DNA from: Ctenosaura bakeri
Lineage: Eukaryota > Chordata > Lepidosauria > Squamata > Iguanidae
Direction of reading: 5' to 3'
NCBI GenBank assembly: GCA_948474755.1
Contig: CAOLHI010007009.1
Coordinates: 1-64,000, forward strand
Length of the DNA stretch: 64,000 bases
Part shown: positions 49,595 through 58,579 of the stretch, in pieces
Layout: every line of letters starts with the position of its first letter
Numbering within the stretch: position 1 is the stretch's first letter
Position numbers and translations under genes: made by a program
Notes under the pieces: model-generated
Databases searched by the model: none
What the model saw: only the letters and a program-made list of their open reading frames with translations
Told to the model about the DNA's origin: nothing

Positions 49595-49762
49595 ACGGCG
49601 GACGGGAAATGGGCAGAGACCCTTCCTCGGCGGGAGGAGCATGCACAGTACCGGCATGGGGGAGGGGTTCCCGCCAAGCTACCAAGCTCTAGAATCTTCC
49701 GAACGCTACCGTGCAGGCGTGAAAGCTCCTAACATGTGAGGCACAGAGACCGTGAAGAAGAA
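49595..49762. repeat. DIRS right inverted terminal repeat
   Basis: GGGAGGAGCATGCACAGTAC, GGGAGGGGTTCCCGCCAAGC and TACCAAGCTCTAGAATCTTC are the complement of the left repeat. The outer end CGTGAAGAAGAAAT is the partner of the internal complementary region. Confidence 0.92.
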
Positions 49763-50354
49763 ATATTCTTTTAAGTTATCCATCCATGTCTTGTACCGCA
49801 ACATAGGGATTGTTCTCCCCCCCTTGACTGCCAAAACACTGTCTCAATGCTGGAAAGCTAACCTATGTATCCACCAGTGTGAAAATGCAAAAAAATTAAA
49901 CCAGAGTTGCACATTTCAAAGAGTGATGTATTAACTTATTTTGCAAATGGACTTCAAAACAAGTATTAAGCCTGCTTCTTCTGAAATTTATGGCAATATT
50001 TTTCTTTTTAAAGTCTCCTTATTCCTTATTGATGGGAGCCTTGCAAAGTAATGTGTAATTTTTCAAAACAATGAACAAAAACAAACAGGACTGGTTGAAC
50101 ACGCAGTTAAAATGAGCATTTTTTGAGTTCAGTGCTCAAACCTCTGGATCAGTGGGTATCAGCCTGACAGTTTTGATCTCTCTCATATTCTATATTTTAA
50201 AATCCACTTTTTTCCATTAGAAATAGGAAATATATGGACTTCTTTTTTCAAAAAACCCCAAAAAAAACTGAAACCAAGGCTATCAAGGAGGTGAGCCTGG
50301 AAGTGGGGATGCCCCCGCTCTCCATCCTCTTGTTCCACAATTCCTTATCCTTAC
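49763..50354. other. Intron 3, no recognised feature
   Basis: AT-rich non-coding sequence between the DIRS element and the 68-nt linker exon. GCAAATGGACTTCAAAACAA near 49942 repeats a phrase found at 43267 (TTTGCAAATGGACTTCAAAA), on the other side of the DIRS element, so a local duplication may flank it. Confidence 0.45.
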
Positions 50355-50422
50355 CTCAACTGGTTCCCCTCCATCACAAACAGGAAGTGGGGCCCGCCTT
50401 CTTGGTGGCTTCCTTCCAGACT
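50355..50422 (-). CDS. 68-nt linker exon between SCAN and KRAB
   Basis: Acceptor CTTCGTCTCTCCCACAG before 50422, donor GTTGAG|GTAAGG after 50355. With the single G left by the previous exon it reads ESGRKPPRRRAPLPVCDGGE then PVE. Enters in phase 1 and leaves in phase 0, fitting both neighbours. It encodes a basic Pro/Arg-rich linker of no known fold. It lies 7 kb upstream of the KRAB exon with the DIRS element in between. The small size alone would be weak evidence; the two matching phases and good splice sites support it. Confidence 0.7.
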
Positions 50423-50560
50423 CTGTGGGAGAGACGAAGGATTGAGGGGGATGTTCACATAGGTTTGCTTTAGAGGTTTCAAGTACAATCCTACATGGAA
50501 ACCTATAAGGACAGTCCGCCCTTTGAACATAGCAGCATTTCATTACTATGGACAGAACCC

Positions 50561-51260
50561 GGAGTCATCCCACTTGTCTCTTCATCCTGGAGAGGACTGA
50601 CCAGTGGGCTGCCTGAGGGTTCTCTCCCGGCCCAGTCTTCCTTAACATCTTTATTAACGATTGAAATGATGGATCGGAAGGCATGCCTATCAGGCTTGCA
50701 GGTAACAGCCAATTAGTGAGGGCAGCTGAGACCTCAGATGAGTGGAACAGAATTCAAAATTCCACTGACAGATGGGAGAGCTGGGGCAAGCCTAACAAAA
50801 TGAATTTCCACAGGGATAAACATTAAGTGTTACATCTAGGCAGGAAACATAAAATGCACAAATGTAGGATGGGTGATGCTTGGTTTAAAATTAGTACATG
50901 TGAAAAGGATTTAGGGTCTTAGGAGACCACAAGGCAAACAGGAGTCAACTGTCAGAGGCAGCAGCCAAAAAAGCCAAGGCAATTCTGGGCTGCATCAACA
51001 GGAACACAGTATCCAGATCAGTTCTGCCCCTCCATTCTGCTTTGGTCAGACTACGGTCTAAACACTAGGAAGAACTTCTTTTTACTGTAACAGCTGCTCA
51101 ACCATAGAATACATGGCCTCAGAGGGTGGCGGAATCTCCTTCTTTGGAGTTTTTTAAGCAGAGGGTGGACACGGGAGTGCCATAATGGTGGATTCCTGCA
51201 TGGCAGAAGGAACTTGGACTAGATGGCCCTTGGGAAACCTTTCAACTCTAGGATGACAGA
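50561..51260 (+). mobile_element. CR1 LINE 3' fragment
   Basis: Degenerate CR1: CAGTGGGCTGCCTGAGGGTT (PQGS...), AACATCTTTATTAACGATTG (NIFINDx), GATGGGAGAGCTGGGGCAAG (ESWAK), then AGGATGGGTGATGCTTGGTT, GCCAAGGCAATTCTGGGCTG and the 3' end GACTAGATGGCCCTTGGGAA. Plus strand, full of indels. Confidence 0.8.
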
Positions 51261-51502
51261 ATTTTGCAGACCAACAAAACGTATAGGGCACTTGGGGGTG
51301 GGACTGGGACGTAGCAAATTCCAGTTCTAGCCCCAACCAAATCATTGCATGTATAACGCATTAAACATGCATGGCGAATATCTTAGGTCAACTCAAGAGT
51401 ATCACGATAACGAGAAAAGCAAACAACAATGACATCCTATAGAAATTACACATGAAATATGAACAGCAGGTCAACAAAGAATGTAACATTCAGAAGGCAA
51501 TC

Positions 51503-51510
51503 CTCTAAAC
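51503..51510. repeat. 8-bp target-site duplication, left
   Basis: CTCTAAAC, identical to 54716-54723. Eight base pairs is the hAT signature. Confidence 0.93.
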
Positions 51511-51639
51511 CAGCGGTTCTCAACCTGGGGGTCGCGACCCTTTTGGGGGTCGAATGACCCTTTCACAGGGGTCGCCTAAGACCTCCCTTCAAGCCCTTCT
51601 CAGGTTGAGCTTCTAAAGCTCCTGAACCATCTTGCCCCC

Positions 51640-51787
51640 ATTTTAACTAAGGGAAGAAAGTCATGGTAGTGGGAGCTGGGAGCCCGTTCCCTCTTGCGTT
51701 CTCTGACCGTGCATGCGGACTAGCCGACGGGAGAGGTGAAAGTGGGCGCCATTAAAGCCCGCTGAGAGAAAGGCTGCCGAGCGAGCA
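51640..51787 (+). promoter_or_regulatory. Captured promoter/5'UTR-like segment upstream of the KIFBP start
   Basis: Moderately GC-rich, no TATA box, directly upstream of the KIFBP ATG: TTGCGTTCTCTGACCGTGCA, then GCGCCATTAAAGCCCGCTGA. ATG context GAGCAATGG is good. Consistent with a housekeeping promoter captured along with the first exon. Function inferred from position only. Confidence 0.5.
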
Positions 51788-52102
51788 ATGGAAGAAATGG
51801 CGGCGCCCCCGGAGTGGGGTTCGATCTGCGAGAAATTCCGCAGCGCCCTCAACCTCTCCTACATGGAGTCCAAGAAGGACCCGGAGACCGAGCCCTATCA
51901 CTCCAAGTATAGCGCCCGGGTGCTGCTTGAAGGCGTTAAGCAGCTGCTGGGCTCCGTGGAGGTGGGTGAGGCCGAAGGCACCCCGAGCGCGGGTGAAGAT
52001 GGAGGCAACGGCCACGGCGGCGGCGGTGGTGAGGCAGAGCGCCTGTGCGCTGTGCGGCTGGCCGTGGTCAAGTACGAGCGGGAGGTGAACAACACCGACA
52101 CC
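51788..52102 (+). pseudogene. KIFBP: Captured 5' coding part of KIFBP (KIF1-binding protein)
   Basis: The plus frame starts MEEMAAPPEWGSICEKFRSA and continues with YMESKKDPETEPYHSKYSAR and VLLEGVKQLLGS, a Gly/Glu-rich spacer, then RLCAVRLAVVKYEREVNNTD and T. Human KIFBP (KIAA1279) starts in the same order: W..VCEKF.AAL, KNPEKEPYKSKYSARALLEEVKALLG, an acidic spacer, then AVRLAVIEF...VN.IDT. KIFBP is a TPR-repeat protein that binds kinesin motor domains; only its first ~105 residues are here. The match stops at 52102 without a convincing GT donor, so the exon is cut inside or its donor is lost. The frame stays open to 52753 (321 codons), the rest unrelated. Inside the SPIN-like element, so this is a captured copy, not the native gene. 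Confidence 0.88.
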
Positions 52103-54620
52103 TCCATCCAGTCCAGTACGCGGGGAAGGCCAGGCGTGGGGCCTGCTGTCGTGGGAGTGACCCCTGGGAGGTGCACGGTGCAGCGATGGGGAGGCCGGGC
52201 AGAACCGCGGCTCCCTTCCCTGCGGGAGGGGAAGGGGCCGCCGCGGCCCATCAGGCCCCTCTCGTCGCACACACACACACCCGCTCGGGGAGCACCCTGG
52301 CCCCGCGGGCAATGCGAGGGGCTGGGGTGCTCCCGGAGCAGGCGCGCGCGCATGCAGCAACATTCTGAGCTGAGGTTGAAACTGGTCATCCCACAAAACA
52401 GTTCTGTGTGCATGTTTTTAAGAATTCACCCCAGAACAAGAAAAACCTATTCCAAATGCAGCTTATGGTCATGTTCAGAGCCGGTGAGGAGCTGGCGAAG
52501 GGGAGAGGGCGGGCGGGCGGGCGGGCGGGTGCAGGCACCCGGTCCGCCGACCCCCAACCCCTCCTCGGCTCCTTCCTCCCGCCCCGTCTCCGGTCAGCTG
52601 GCAGCGGCGGCAGCCCTCCGCCGCGCTCGCTCTCCAAGGGACTCGCCCGGAAAATGGGTATGGGACTGGATATTAACAGAAGAAGAGAAGGCAGCCCTTT
52701 ATGCTTTTTTTAAAAATGAAAGTTTTAAGAGAATAGTAAGAGCGATTCATTGAAAACGTGGATCCGAGATTTTTTTTCCTGTATACTGGCATTGCTTGCA
52801 ATGTGTTAGCCCTGTAAATGCTGTGGCATAGGATAGGTTGAGCTTTCCAAGCGTGGATCTTTAGAAATTTTACCACACTCCCTTTATTTCCCCCCAGTCC
52901 TTCATAAGTCTTCGTTTTTCCAAACTTTGCCAGGTGTTCCTTTCCTCTCACGCTCTCAAATCTCTCCTTCTCTCGGTCTTCCCCACACGAACCTTGCTTG
53001 CTCTTTCAATACACTGAAGTCCAGTCCAGCTTTTCGTTCTCAGTTCAAAAGCACAGTCCCATGATCCACCTTTGTCTCTCTTCCAGATTCTACTCTCCTT
53101 TCGTCCTTCACTGTTCAGCTCCAATTTTTCACTTCCACTCTATCCTATTTTCAGTCTTCTTTCAATTTTCTTCGTCACAATATCCAGTCTATCCCAGCCC
53201 ACTCTAACTTTCCAATGTTTCTCTTTCCTTCCTTACTCCTTTCCTTCCTTACTCTCTCCGTGTTTCCGTAGCAGCTCCCGCTTTCGTTTTTCAAGTCTCT
53301 TCCCTTTTCTCTTTCTTTCCCAGCGTCTCCCAACTGTTTTGCTTTTCCACGGACAGAACAGACAGAATTCCAGGTTAATTCTTTACTCTTAATGTTCCTC
53401 AGTCTGCTTTCAATTGTTTTCAACTGTATTCATTTTGTTTGTGGAAAAAAAAACTGATGAAAGAAGGAATAAGGGATTGCAATTTACATTGGTTTTTCCT
53501 TCTTTTTGCACTACTTTACAGCCTGCTTTATAGAGTGCTGTAGAGCAGATGACACAGCTGTGATGGGAAGAAGAAATCAGTAAAAGTGACCTCTTTACCA
53601 TCCCCCCTTTCAATGAGCAGTTTTTTTGACTGGAATTCCACTTGCAGGTGTCTGGATCCAACCTATTTGGTTTGGCATTGTGGAACCTTTGTTAAATTTC
53701 TGCAAGACATGTGAAAAATATGCATACAGGACACATGAAAATGGCATCTTGTCACTATTTCTTTTTTGTTTATTATTGAAGCAATATGTCTTTTACATTT
53801 ATTTGCCTTTTTGTAAAAGTAAACTTTGTAAGAGATTTCCAGCCATGTTTGTAATAGTACTGAAAACACAGGACAGAATAAGAATTCTAGAAAGGAAAGA
53901 AGTGAGACAAAATACTATATTAAAACTGCAGTACATGGAAATCATGTGACACTGTTTTAGATGTAGCACAATTAAAACAATTATATTTTCTGTACACTTC
54001 CTTATCTGAGGCAAGAAGTTGGCCTCTGAATCTTTAGGAACTACCATATGTTTTTTCAAGCCTGAGAAAAGTAGCATGGCCTGTGATAATTGTACTTCTC
54101 AGAAGACAAGAGAAGCAGCCCACGAGAAATGTTGCCATTGCATTGTTTTGTATTTTTCCTAAACTTTAGGAATGAATTAAATTCTGTGCAATGGCTCTTA
54201 CCCCTTTTAAAGGTGCCAGTTTCCTTAAAACTTTGGCCTAGCTGGGCTTACAGTTTCCAGTGCCTGTCATGTTTGTCTGTCCCAGTATATTTTATATTGG
54301 ATTTGTGGAGTTGGAGAGAATAAGACAAAGACATACTGTGAGAGAATTTTCTCTTGAATGTGTTCCATTTCCAGCTGTGACAACTTCTCATTGTTTGAAA
54401 AAGAAATTTCTAGCAGTGAGTATCAAGTTAAGAATAGACTCTGCTTGGTACTCATCCACTACCTGTGGATTCTGGGAGATATAATTCAAAAAATAGTAAC
54501 ATTTCCAAGTCCATTATAGTTTATGTACGTTGAAAGGCCTTCTTCCCCAGTTCTGACTGCCAGAGAGAGACTATAAAAACCTGACATTTTATTTAGTTAC
54601 TAAATAAATAAATAATAAAT
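52103..54620. other. Remaining interior of the hAT element
   Basis: 52103-52380 is GC-rich, with a short (CA)n at about 52268. 52480-52660 is CpG-rich with a (GGGC)n run at 52506-52529 that could form a G-quadruplex on one strand. 52700-54500 is mostly AT-rich or T/C-rich and non-coding. No hAT transposase (no RW, DDE or dimerisation motif) was recognised on either strand. A short (AAAT)n lies at 54601-54630. Confidence 0.6.
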
Positions 54621-54715
54621 AAATAAATAACAAAAATAATTTTATGGTTGGGGGTCACCACAACATGAGGAACTGTATTAAGGGGTCACGGCATTAGGAA
54701 GGTTGAGAATCACTG

Positions 54716-54723
54716 CTCTAAAC
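54716..54723. repeat. 8-bp target-site duplication, right
   Basis: CTCTAAAC, identical to 51503-51510. Confidence 0.93.
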
Positions 54724-55193
54724 TTACCCCCATGAGGAACATTAATTCACATTTTTATTTAATATAAAATCAATAAGCAAGACAGATAATGACTGAATAA
54801 AGAAGGCAGTACTGAAGAATCAATCTAATACAAATAAAGGAGCAAACATATGAGCTCAATGATTTGAAACAGATAAGGGTTTCGGCGATATCGGACAAAC
54901 CGCCCATTAAAAATAATAAGTAGCTACTGAGAGGGCTCTCTCCTCACCAAATACACCTCGGAAGCTGGAGGGACCAGAGAAAGGTGTTGCCTCGGAATCT
55001 TAAAATTCAGGTAGGTCATTCAGACTGTCTGGACCTCAGCCATAGCAGACTGTGTAGGCTACAACCAGACTTTTAATTTCACCTGAAAACAAACTGTTTT
55101 GCATTGATTATACTATCCAATCCCCCCCACTGAATGGCAACATTTGGCAGCCAAACACAATGAGGACTGTGCCCAGAGATGGGTTCTCCTTAC
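54724..55193. other. Intron 2, no recognised feature
   Basis: Non-coding between the hAT element and the 127-nt exon. Nothing assignable. Confidence 0.5.
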
Positions 55194-55320
55194 CCTGCAA
55201 GGTTGCAGCCCCATCTCCCTCCTGCTTGATCTCCTTCTGGTGGGGACTCCGGACGACGCCTGATGGAGACTCTCCTAATGAAGGAGGATCAGACTGAACT
55301 TCCACACAAAGATCTTTCAC
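55194..55320 (-). CDS. 127-nt linker exon after SCAN
   Basis: Acceptor CCCTGCTCTTTCAG before 55320, donor TTGCAGG|GTAAGG after 55194. It encodes VKDLCVEVQSDPPSLGESPS, GVVRSPHQKEIKQEGDGAAT and LQ plus one base. Acidic/Ser-Pro rich linker of the kind found between SCAN and KRAB in such proteins. The EIKQEGD part contains an IKQE-like sequence (psi-K-x-E), a possible SUMO site. Phase 0 in, phase 1 out; both neighbours fit. Confidence 0.8.
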
Positions 55321-55704
55321 CTGAAAGAGCAGGGAGAGGTCCAAATTCAGTGTCGAGACAGCTTAGAAAATGATAAAAGAATTGTCTTGCACAATATCAC
55401 ATGAAAAAATTAGCAATTGTAACACGGTTACTCTGCAGAGTGGGATTAGGTTACATTTCAGTGTGGATGGGAGCACATTTTACCCCTGAACCCATAGAGG
55501 GGCACAGGCCACCCCTGCTGGGTGACACAGGATGAATGGACTTGACAGTGGCTACGAGGGGGTCTTTGGGGCTGGGAAAGGGGAAAACGAACCAGATCCT
55601 GCTGACTGGCCCATATCTCGTCCCAGATTGGGAGAAACGCAAAATATTTATTCAATCCATCCATCCATCTCAGCTTGAGAGACACCAAGAGGAAATGCTC
55701 TCAC

Positions 55705-56115
55705 CTGCTCTTCCTCTTTCTTGTCTTCAGCCTGACTCAGGAGGAAACTTTCTGCCAGGGCCACTGCCTGGGAACAGCTCTCTGCCCCACATTCCCTGAT
55801 CCAGCTCCCCATCTCTGGGGGGAGGATGCTCAGGAACTGCTCCAGGATCACCAGGTCCACGATCTGATGTTTGGTGTGTTCCTTTGGCTTCAGCCACCGG
55901 TGGCAGAGATCGTGGAGGCGACTGCAAACCGCTCGGGGCCCCTGGCCCTCTTGGTAGGAGAACTGCCTGAAGCGCTGACGCTCTGTTTCTGAACTACCAG
56001 AGGCCTCACTCAGGAACTTCTGCACTGTTGCTTCCCAGAATTCCCCATGGCTCTCACCACCAATGCCATTAGGGCCTCCTCCTGTTTTGAGTCCAGCTGA
56101 CTCTGACTCATCCAT
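55705..56115 (-). CDS. SCAN-domain first coding exon of the zinc-finger gene
   Basis: Encodes a 137-residue N-terminus starting [10 protein letters not shown]. The SCAN domain (residues ~44-127) reads [60 protein letters not shown], then [20 protein letters not shown] and FLL. SCAN is a leucine-rich dimerisation domain found with C2H2 fingers. The start ATG is six bases after an acceptor-like CTTCGTCGGATACCAG, so an upstream 5'UTR exon is expected, probably in the CpG island at 57-58 kb. Donor GAGCAG|GTGAGA after 55705, phase 0. The open frame extends upstream to 56418, but that part is not SCAN-like. No disruptions. Confidence 0.93.
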
Positions 56116-56488
56116 CTTAAACTGGTATCCGACGAAGCAGAAAATGGGAGGAAAATGACTTTTTCCCACCGTCCCTTCTTTCGGGGCAACGAATCCCTGA
56201 ACACCTTTGCTACAAACTCTGCAAAGCCAAGATGTTATTGTGTTAAGAACTGCTGTACTGCAAGAAAAAAGGCAGGAATTCAGCACAAAAACAAGTCTCT
56301 CTTCCGTGAAGGAAATGATCAGAATCGGGTAAGAGAACTGGGGAGGCTTCCCACCAAGGGCCACCAAGCAAAGCCTTGTTTGGTTGAGAGTCAGAAGAGG
56401 GTGCATCTTTCCTCCCAAGCCTCTGTCTCTCTGTCTCCCGCCCCTGCCTTCCCTCCCTCAGCCTTCCACTGAGCCATCTCTTCTCTGG

Positions 56489-56686
56489 TCGTTTCTGCAC
56501 TATGTTGTAACAGTGTTATTATCCCACTTTCAACATCCTATGGAATTCTGGGGTTTATAATCTGCTGAGACCAAAGAGCTCTCTTGCTGAGAATTCTAAG
56601 TGCCCCTCCCTAAGTGCAGACCCCAGGATTCCCCAGGATGTGGAAAGTGGAATAATAGCACTATAACAACCTGGTGCAGAAATGGC
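56489..56686. mobile_element. Palindromic MITE, full copy
   Basis: GTTTCTGCACTATGTTGTAA at the left pairs with TATAACAACCTGGTGCAGAA at the right; inner arms CCCACTTTCAACATCC and GGATGTGGAAAGTGG pair too. Same family as 1701-1867. Lies between the SCAN exon and the CpG island. Confidence 0.85.
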
Positions 56687-56689
56687 CTC

Positions 56690-57115
56690 CATCCGTGATC
56701 CAGAGCCCCAACCCACACCATCCCCCCCAGGATGCCTTCCCTTCCTGCCCCAATCTCCCTGGGCCGCTTCTAGACGAAACTCCTTGACATTTGGCTAAAT
56801 GAAGGCTTTCTTTGGGTTCAGGAATTCTTCAGTTCATTATAGGCTGGTCAACAGCAACACATCAGCTGACTACTTGTACGAATAAAACCTATGTACTGTT
56901 TCTTTCCCCCCCCCTCATTTTTCCTATTACTTATGATTAAATTCTTAATAGAGTAGAAAGAACATCCATTCAAAGGCAAGAAATAAAAACTGTATAGCCC
57001 ACCGTTAAGCCCTTTATATTCTGTTCTAGAAACACTACCTTTACAGTCGGAATTCAATATTATAGGTTACAGGGTATGCTACAGTCAACGTATTACACCA
57101 GGCTTATAACACTCT
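56690..57115. other. 5' intron, no recognised feature
   Basis: Ordinary sequence between the MITE and the CpG island; presumably the first intron of the zinc-finger gene. Confidence 0.45.
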
Positions 57116-57119
57116 TTTA

Positions 57120-58330
57120 AACGACTCCGAAGCCTTCCCGCTCACTTTCCCGGGGAAACTATTCCGGCAGATGGAGGCTCTACTTCCAAGAGCCCCGGGA
57201 GAGCTGCCTCCCGGAACAGAGTCAAGGTTTCCAGAGGACCAAACCCCGCTCTTCAGGCGCCTCAAAGCGGGGGCCCCACAGCAGCCCCCCTTCCCCAGAC
57301 GCGGGGGGTCCGGAGGGGCAGCCCAGAGACCCCCTCCTCCAGCCCGCCCCCCTCCCCCTCTTTGGGGGGGCAGAGCGGCCAACCTCGCAGGCTGGGGGCC
57401 GTTTGGCCGCTTGCTCTGCGAAAGGGAGGCCTGGGAGGCGGCCCATTAAGGGAAGAGCGGCTTCTGCGTCGAAAAAGGGAGGCAAATGGCGCCGCCCAGC
57501 CCAGCCCCGGCAGCCCCCCGCCTCCAGCGAAGGAGCCCCCCGGCCGGCCGAGAGGAGGGGGGAGCGAAGGGCTCCGGCCGGAGGAGGAGGAGGAGGAGGA
57601 GGGGGGGGGAGGCCCGGAGCCCCCAAGGCCGCCACGCAGCAGGCGGGGCCCCCCAAATCCGCCTGGATCCTCGGAGCAGCCTAGGGGGATCCTCGGGGCC
57701 AGGCGGGCGGAGGGGCTCCAGCCGCCCCCAGGGAGGGCCCGCGACCCCCCCCGCCCCCCCCGCCCCAGGGAGCCCGGAGACTGGGGGCCCCGCGCCCGCC
57801 TCGGAGGGAGGGAGGGAGGGGGCGCCCGTGTCTGGCTGGGCGAAGGACCCCCGGGGCCGCCCCCCTCCTCCAGGCCTCACAGAAGGAGGGAAGGAGGGCC
57901 AGGCGGGGAAGGGGCGCCTCCCAGGACCTCCGCTCTGCCGGGGAGAATTCAGGCCCCCCTTCGGACGGGGGCGGGGGGGAGGCTGGGGAGGGGACTCACC
58001 GGACCCCGGAGGAGAGAAAGGCCGCGCAGGCCACGGTGGCGGGAGGGGGAGGAAGAGGGAGGCGGAGGCGAGGACTCCTCTGCTCTGGAGGACCGGGTCC
58101 CCCTCCCCCCCCGCGGCTTCCCTTCCTCTCTAGGAATCCGGCTCGCTGCCTTTAACCGTCTCGGCGCCGCTGGGCTTCGCTCTGCCTCCCCCTCGGAGGG
58201 AGATTCCCCCCCACCCCCACCCCCGCCCTTCTCCCCACTGTCTCCTCCTCCTCACAGGCCCGCCTTCCTTGTTTGGCTCCGAGAGAGAGAGAGAGAGAGA
58301 GAGAGGGCTGCTGAGGGGCCCGGTTCTGCC
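57120..58330. promoter_or_regulatory. CpG island, probable promoter of the SCAN-KRAB-ZNF gene
   Basis: About 1.2 kb of very GC-rich, CpG-dense sequence, 1 kb upstream of the SCAN start codon on the minus strand. It contains GGCGGG-type boxes, a (GAG)n at 57583-57602 and a (GA)n at 58281-58305. Long open frames on both strands (for example 57362-58474 plus) are Pro/Gly/Arg-rich shadows of GC content, not proteins. CpG islands of this kind often fire in both directions, so a plus-strand transcript is possible. Confidence 0.7.
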
Positions 58331-58579
58331 CTTTGCCTGGGGGAGGCTGGAACCCCTCAGCCGAAGGACTGCGTAGCCCATCACCCCTGGCGCCCTTGGC
58401 CACCTGTACCAGGCGTTGGACTCGGATACCTGCCGGTTTTCAGGCGGGAAGACAAAGTCTTGGTGGGGCCTTGAATTGCAGGCGCTTCCAGCTCAGAAGA
58501 GCCAGTGGCAACACTTCTCCTGGGCAGCCAGATTGCAGGAAACACGTGTGCTTTTTGGGGAGGAAATTAAAAATATGCA

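Larger units (their letters stand above)
43845..49762 (-). mobile_element. DIRS-type tyrosine-recombinase retrotransposon, whole architecture, inactive
   Basis: A 5.9-kb element in intron 3, same orientation as the host gene. It has inverted terminal repeats (43845-44010 and 49595-49762), an internal complementary region (44091-44120), and minus-strand coding order gag-like, RT, RNase H, tyrosine recombinase. That order and the split-repeat layout define DIRS elements, which integrate by a recombinase through a circular intermediate and so leave no target duplication; none was seen. All coding parts are broken by frameshifts and stops. DIRS elements are known in lizards, fish and amphibians. 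Confidence 0.93.
51511..54715 (+). mobile_element. SPIN-like hAT transposon carrying captured host DNA
   Basis: Left end CAGCGGTTCTCAACCTGGGG then GTCGCGACCC and ACAGGGGTCGCCTAAGAC. Right end TTTTATGGTTGGGGGTCACC, ACAACATGAGGAACTGTATT, then GTTGAGAATCACTG. The terminal 16 bp form an inverted repeat with 14 matches, and an 8-bp duplication (CTCTAAAC) flanks the element exactly. These ends are those I know for SPIN (Space Invaders) hAT elements and their short derivatives in tetrapods. Only about 70 bp on the left and 90 bp on the right look SPIN-derived. The ~3 kb between them contains no hAT transposase but a promoter-like GC-rich stretch, a KIFBP 5' coding segment and other non-transposon DNA. 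So it is a non-autonomous carrier. It lies in intron 2 of the zinc-finger gene, opposite strand. Confidence 0.88.
30122..56115 (-). other. Gene model: SCAN-KRAB-C2H2 zinc-finger gene (five coding exons)
   Basis: Exons in transcription order: 56115-55705, 55320-55194, 50422-50355, 43169-43046, 31590-30122. Coding lengths 411, 127, 68, 124 and 1466 nt (plus stop) total 2196 nt, exactly 732 codons. Each junction has GT/AG ends and phases agree (0, 1, 0, 1). Approximate protein order: SCAN 44-127, linker 138-202, KRAB-A 203-243, finger array from about 324 to the end. Introns contain a SPIN-like hAT (intron 2), a DIRS element and a CR1 piece (intron 3), and BovB plus CR1 (intron 4). The alternative is that the exons belong to separate genes, but the phase agreement in one orientation makes a single gene the simpler reading. 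Transcript evidence was not available. Confidence 0.75.

Noticed and set aside
51752..52413. Minus-strand frames of 171-214 codons opposite the KIFBP segment
   Set aside because: GC-rich antisense shadow; the plus frame matches KIFBP.
53072..53392. Plus-strand 106-codon frame rich in Ser/Phe/Leu
   Set aside because: Low-complexity T/C-rich sequence inside the hAT element; no motif.
51503..54723. The KIFBP segment as the native KIFBP gene with SPIN ends nearby by chance
   Set aside because: The perfect 8-bp duplication at the outer edges of paired SPIN-like ends is best explained by one insertion carrying the whole interior, and no further KIFBP exons follow.
57362..58474. 370-codon plus-strand open frame in the CpG island
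   Set aside because: Composition is Pro/Gly/Arg/Glu from GC-rich repeats; overlapping long frames occur on both strands; no domain or splice context.
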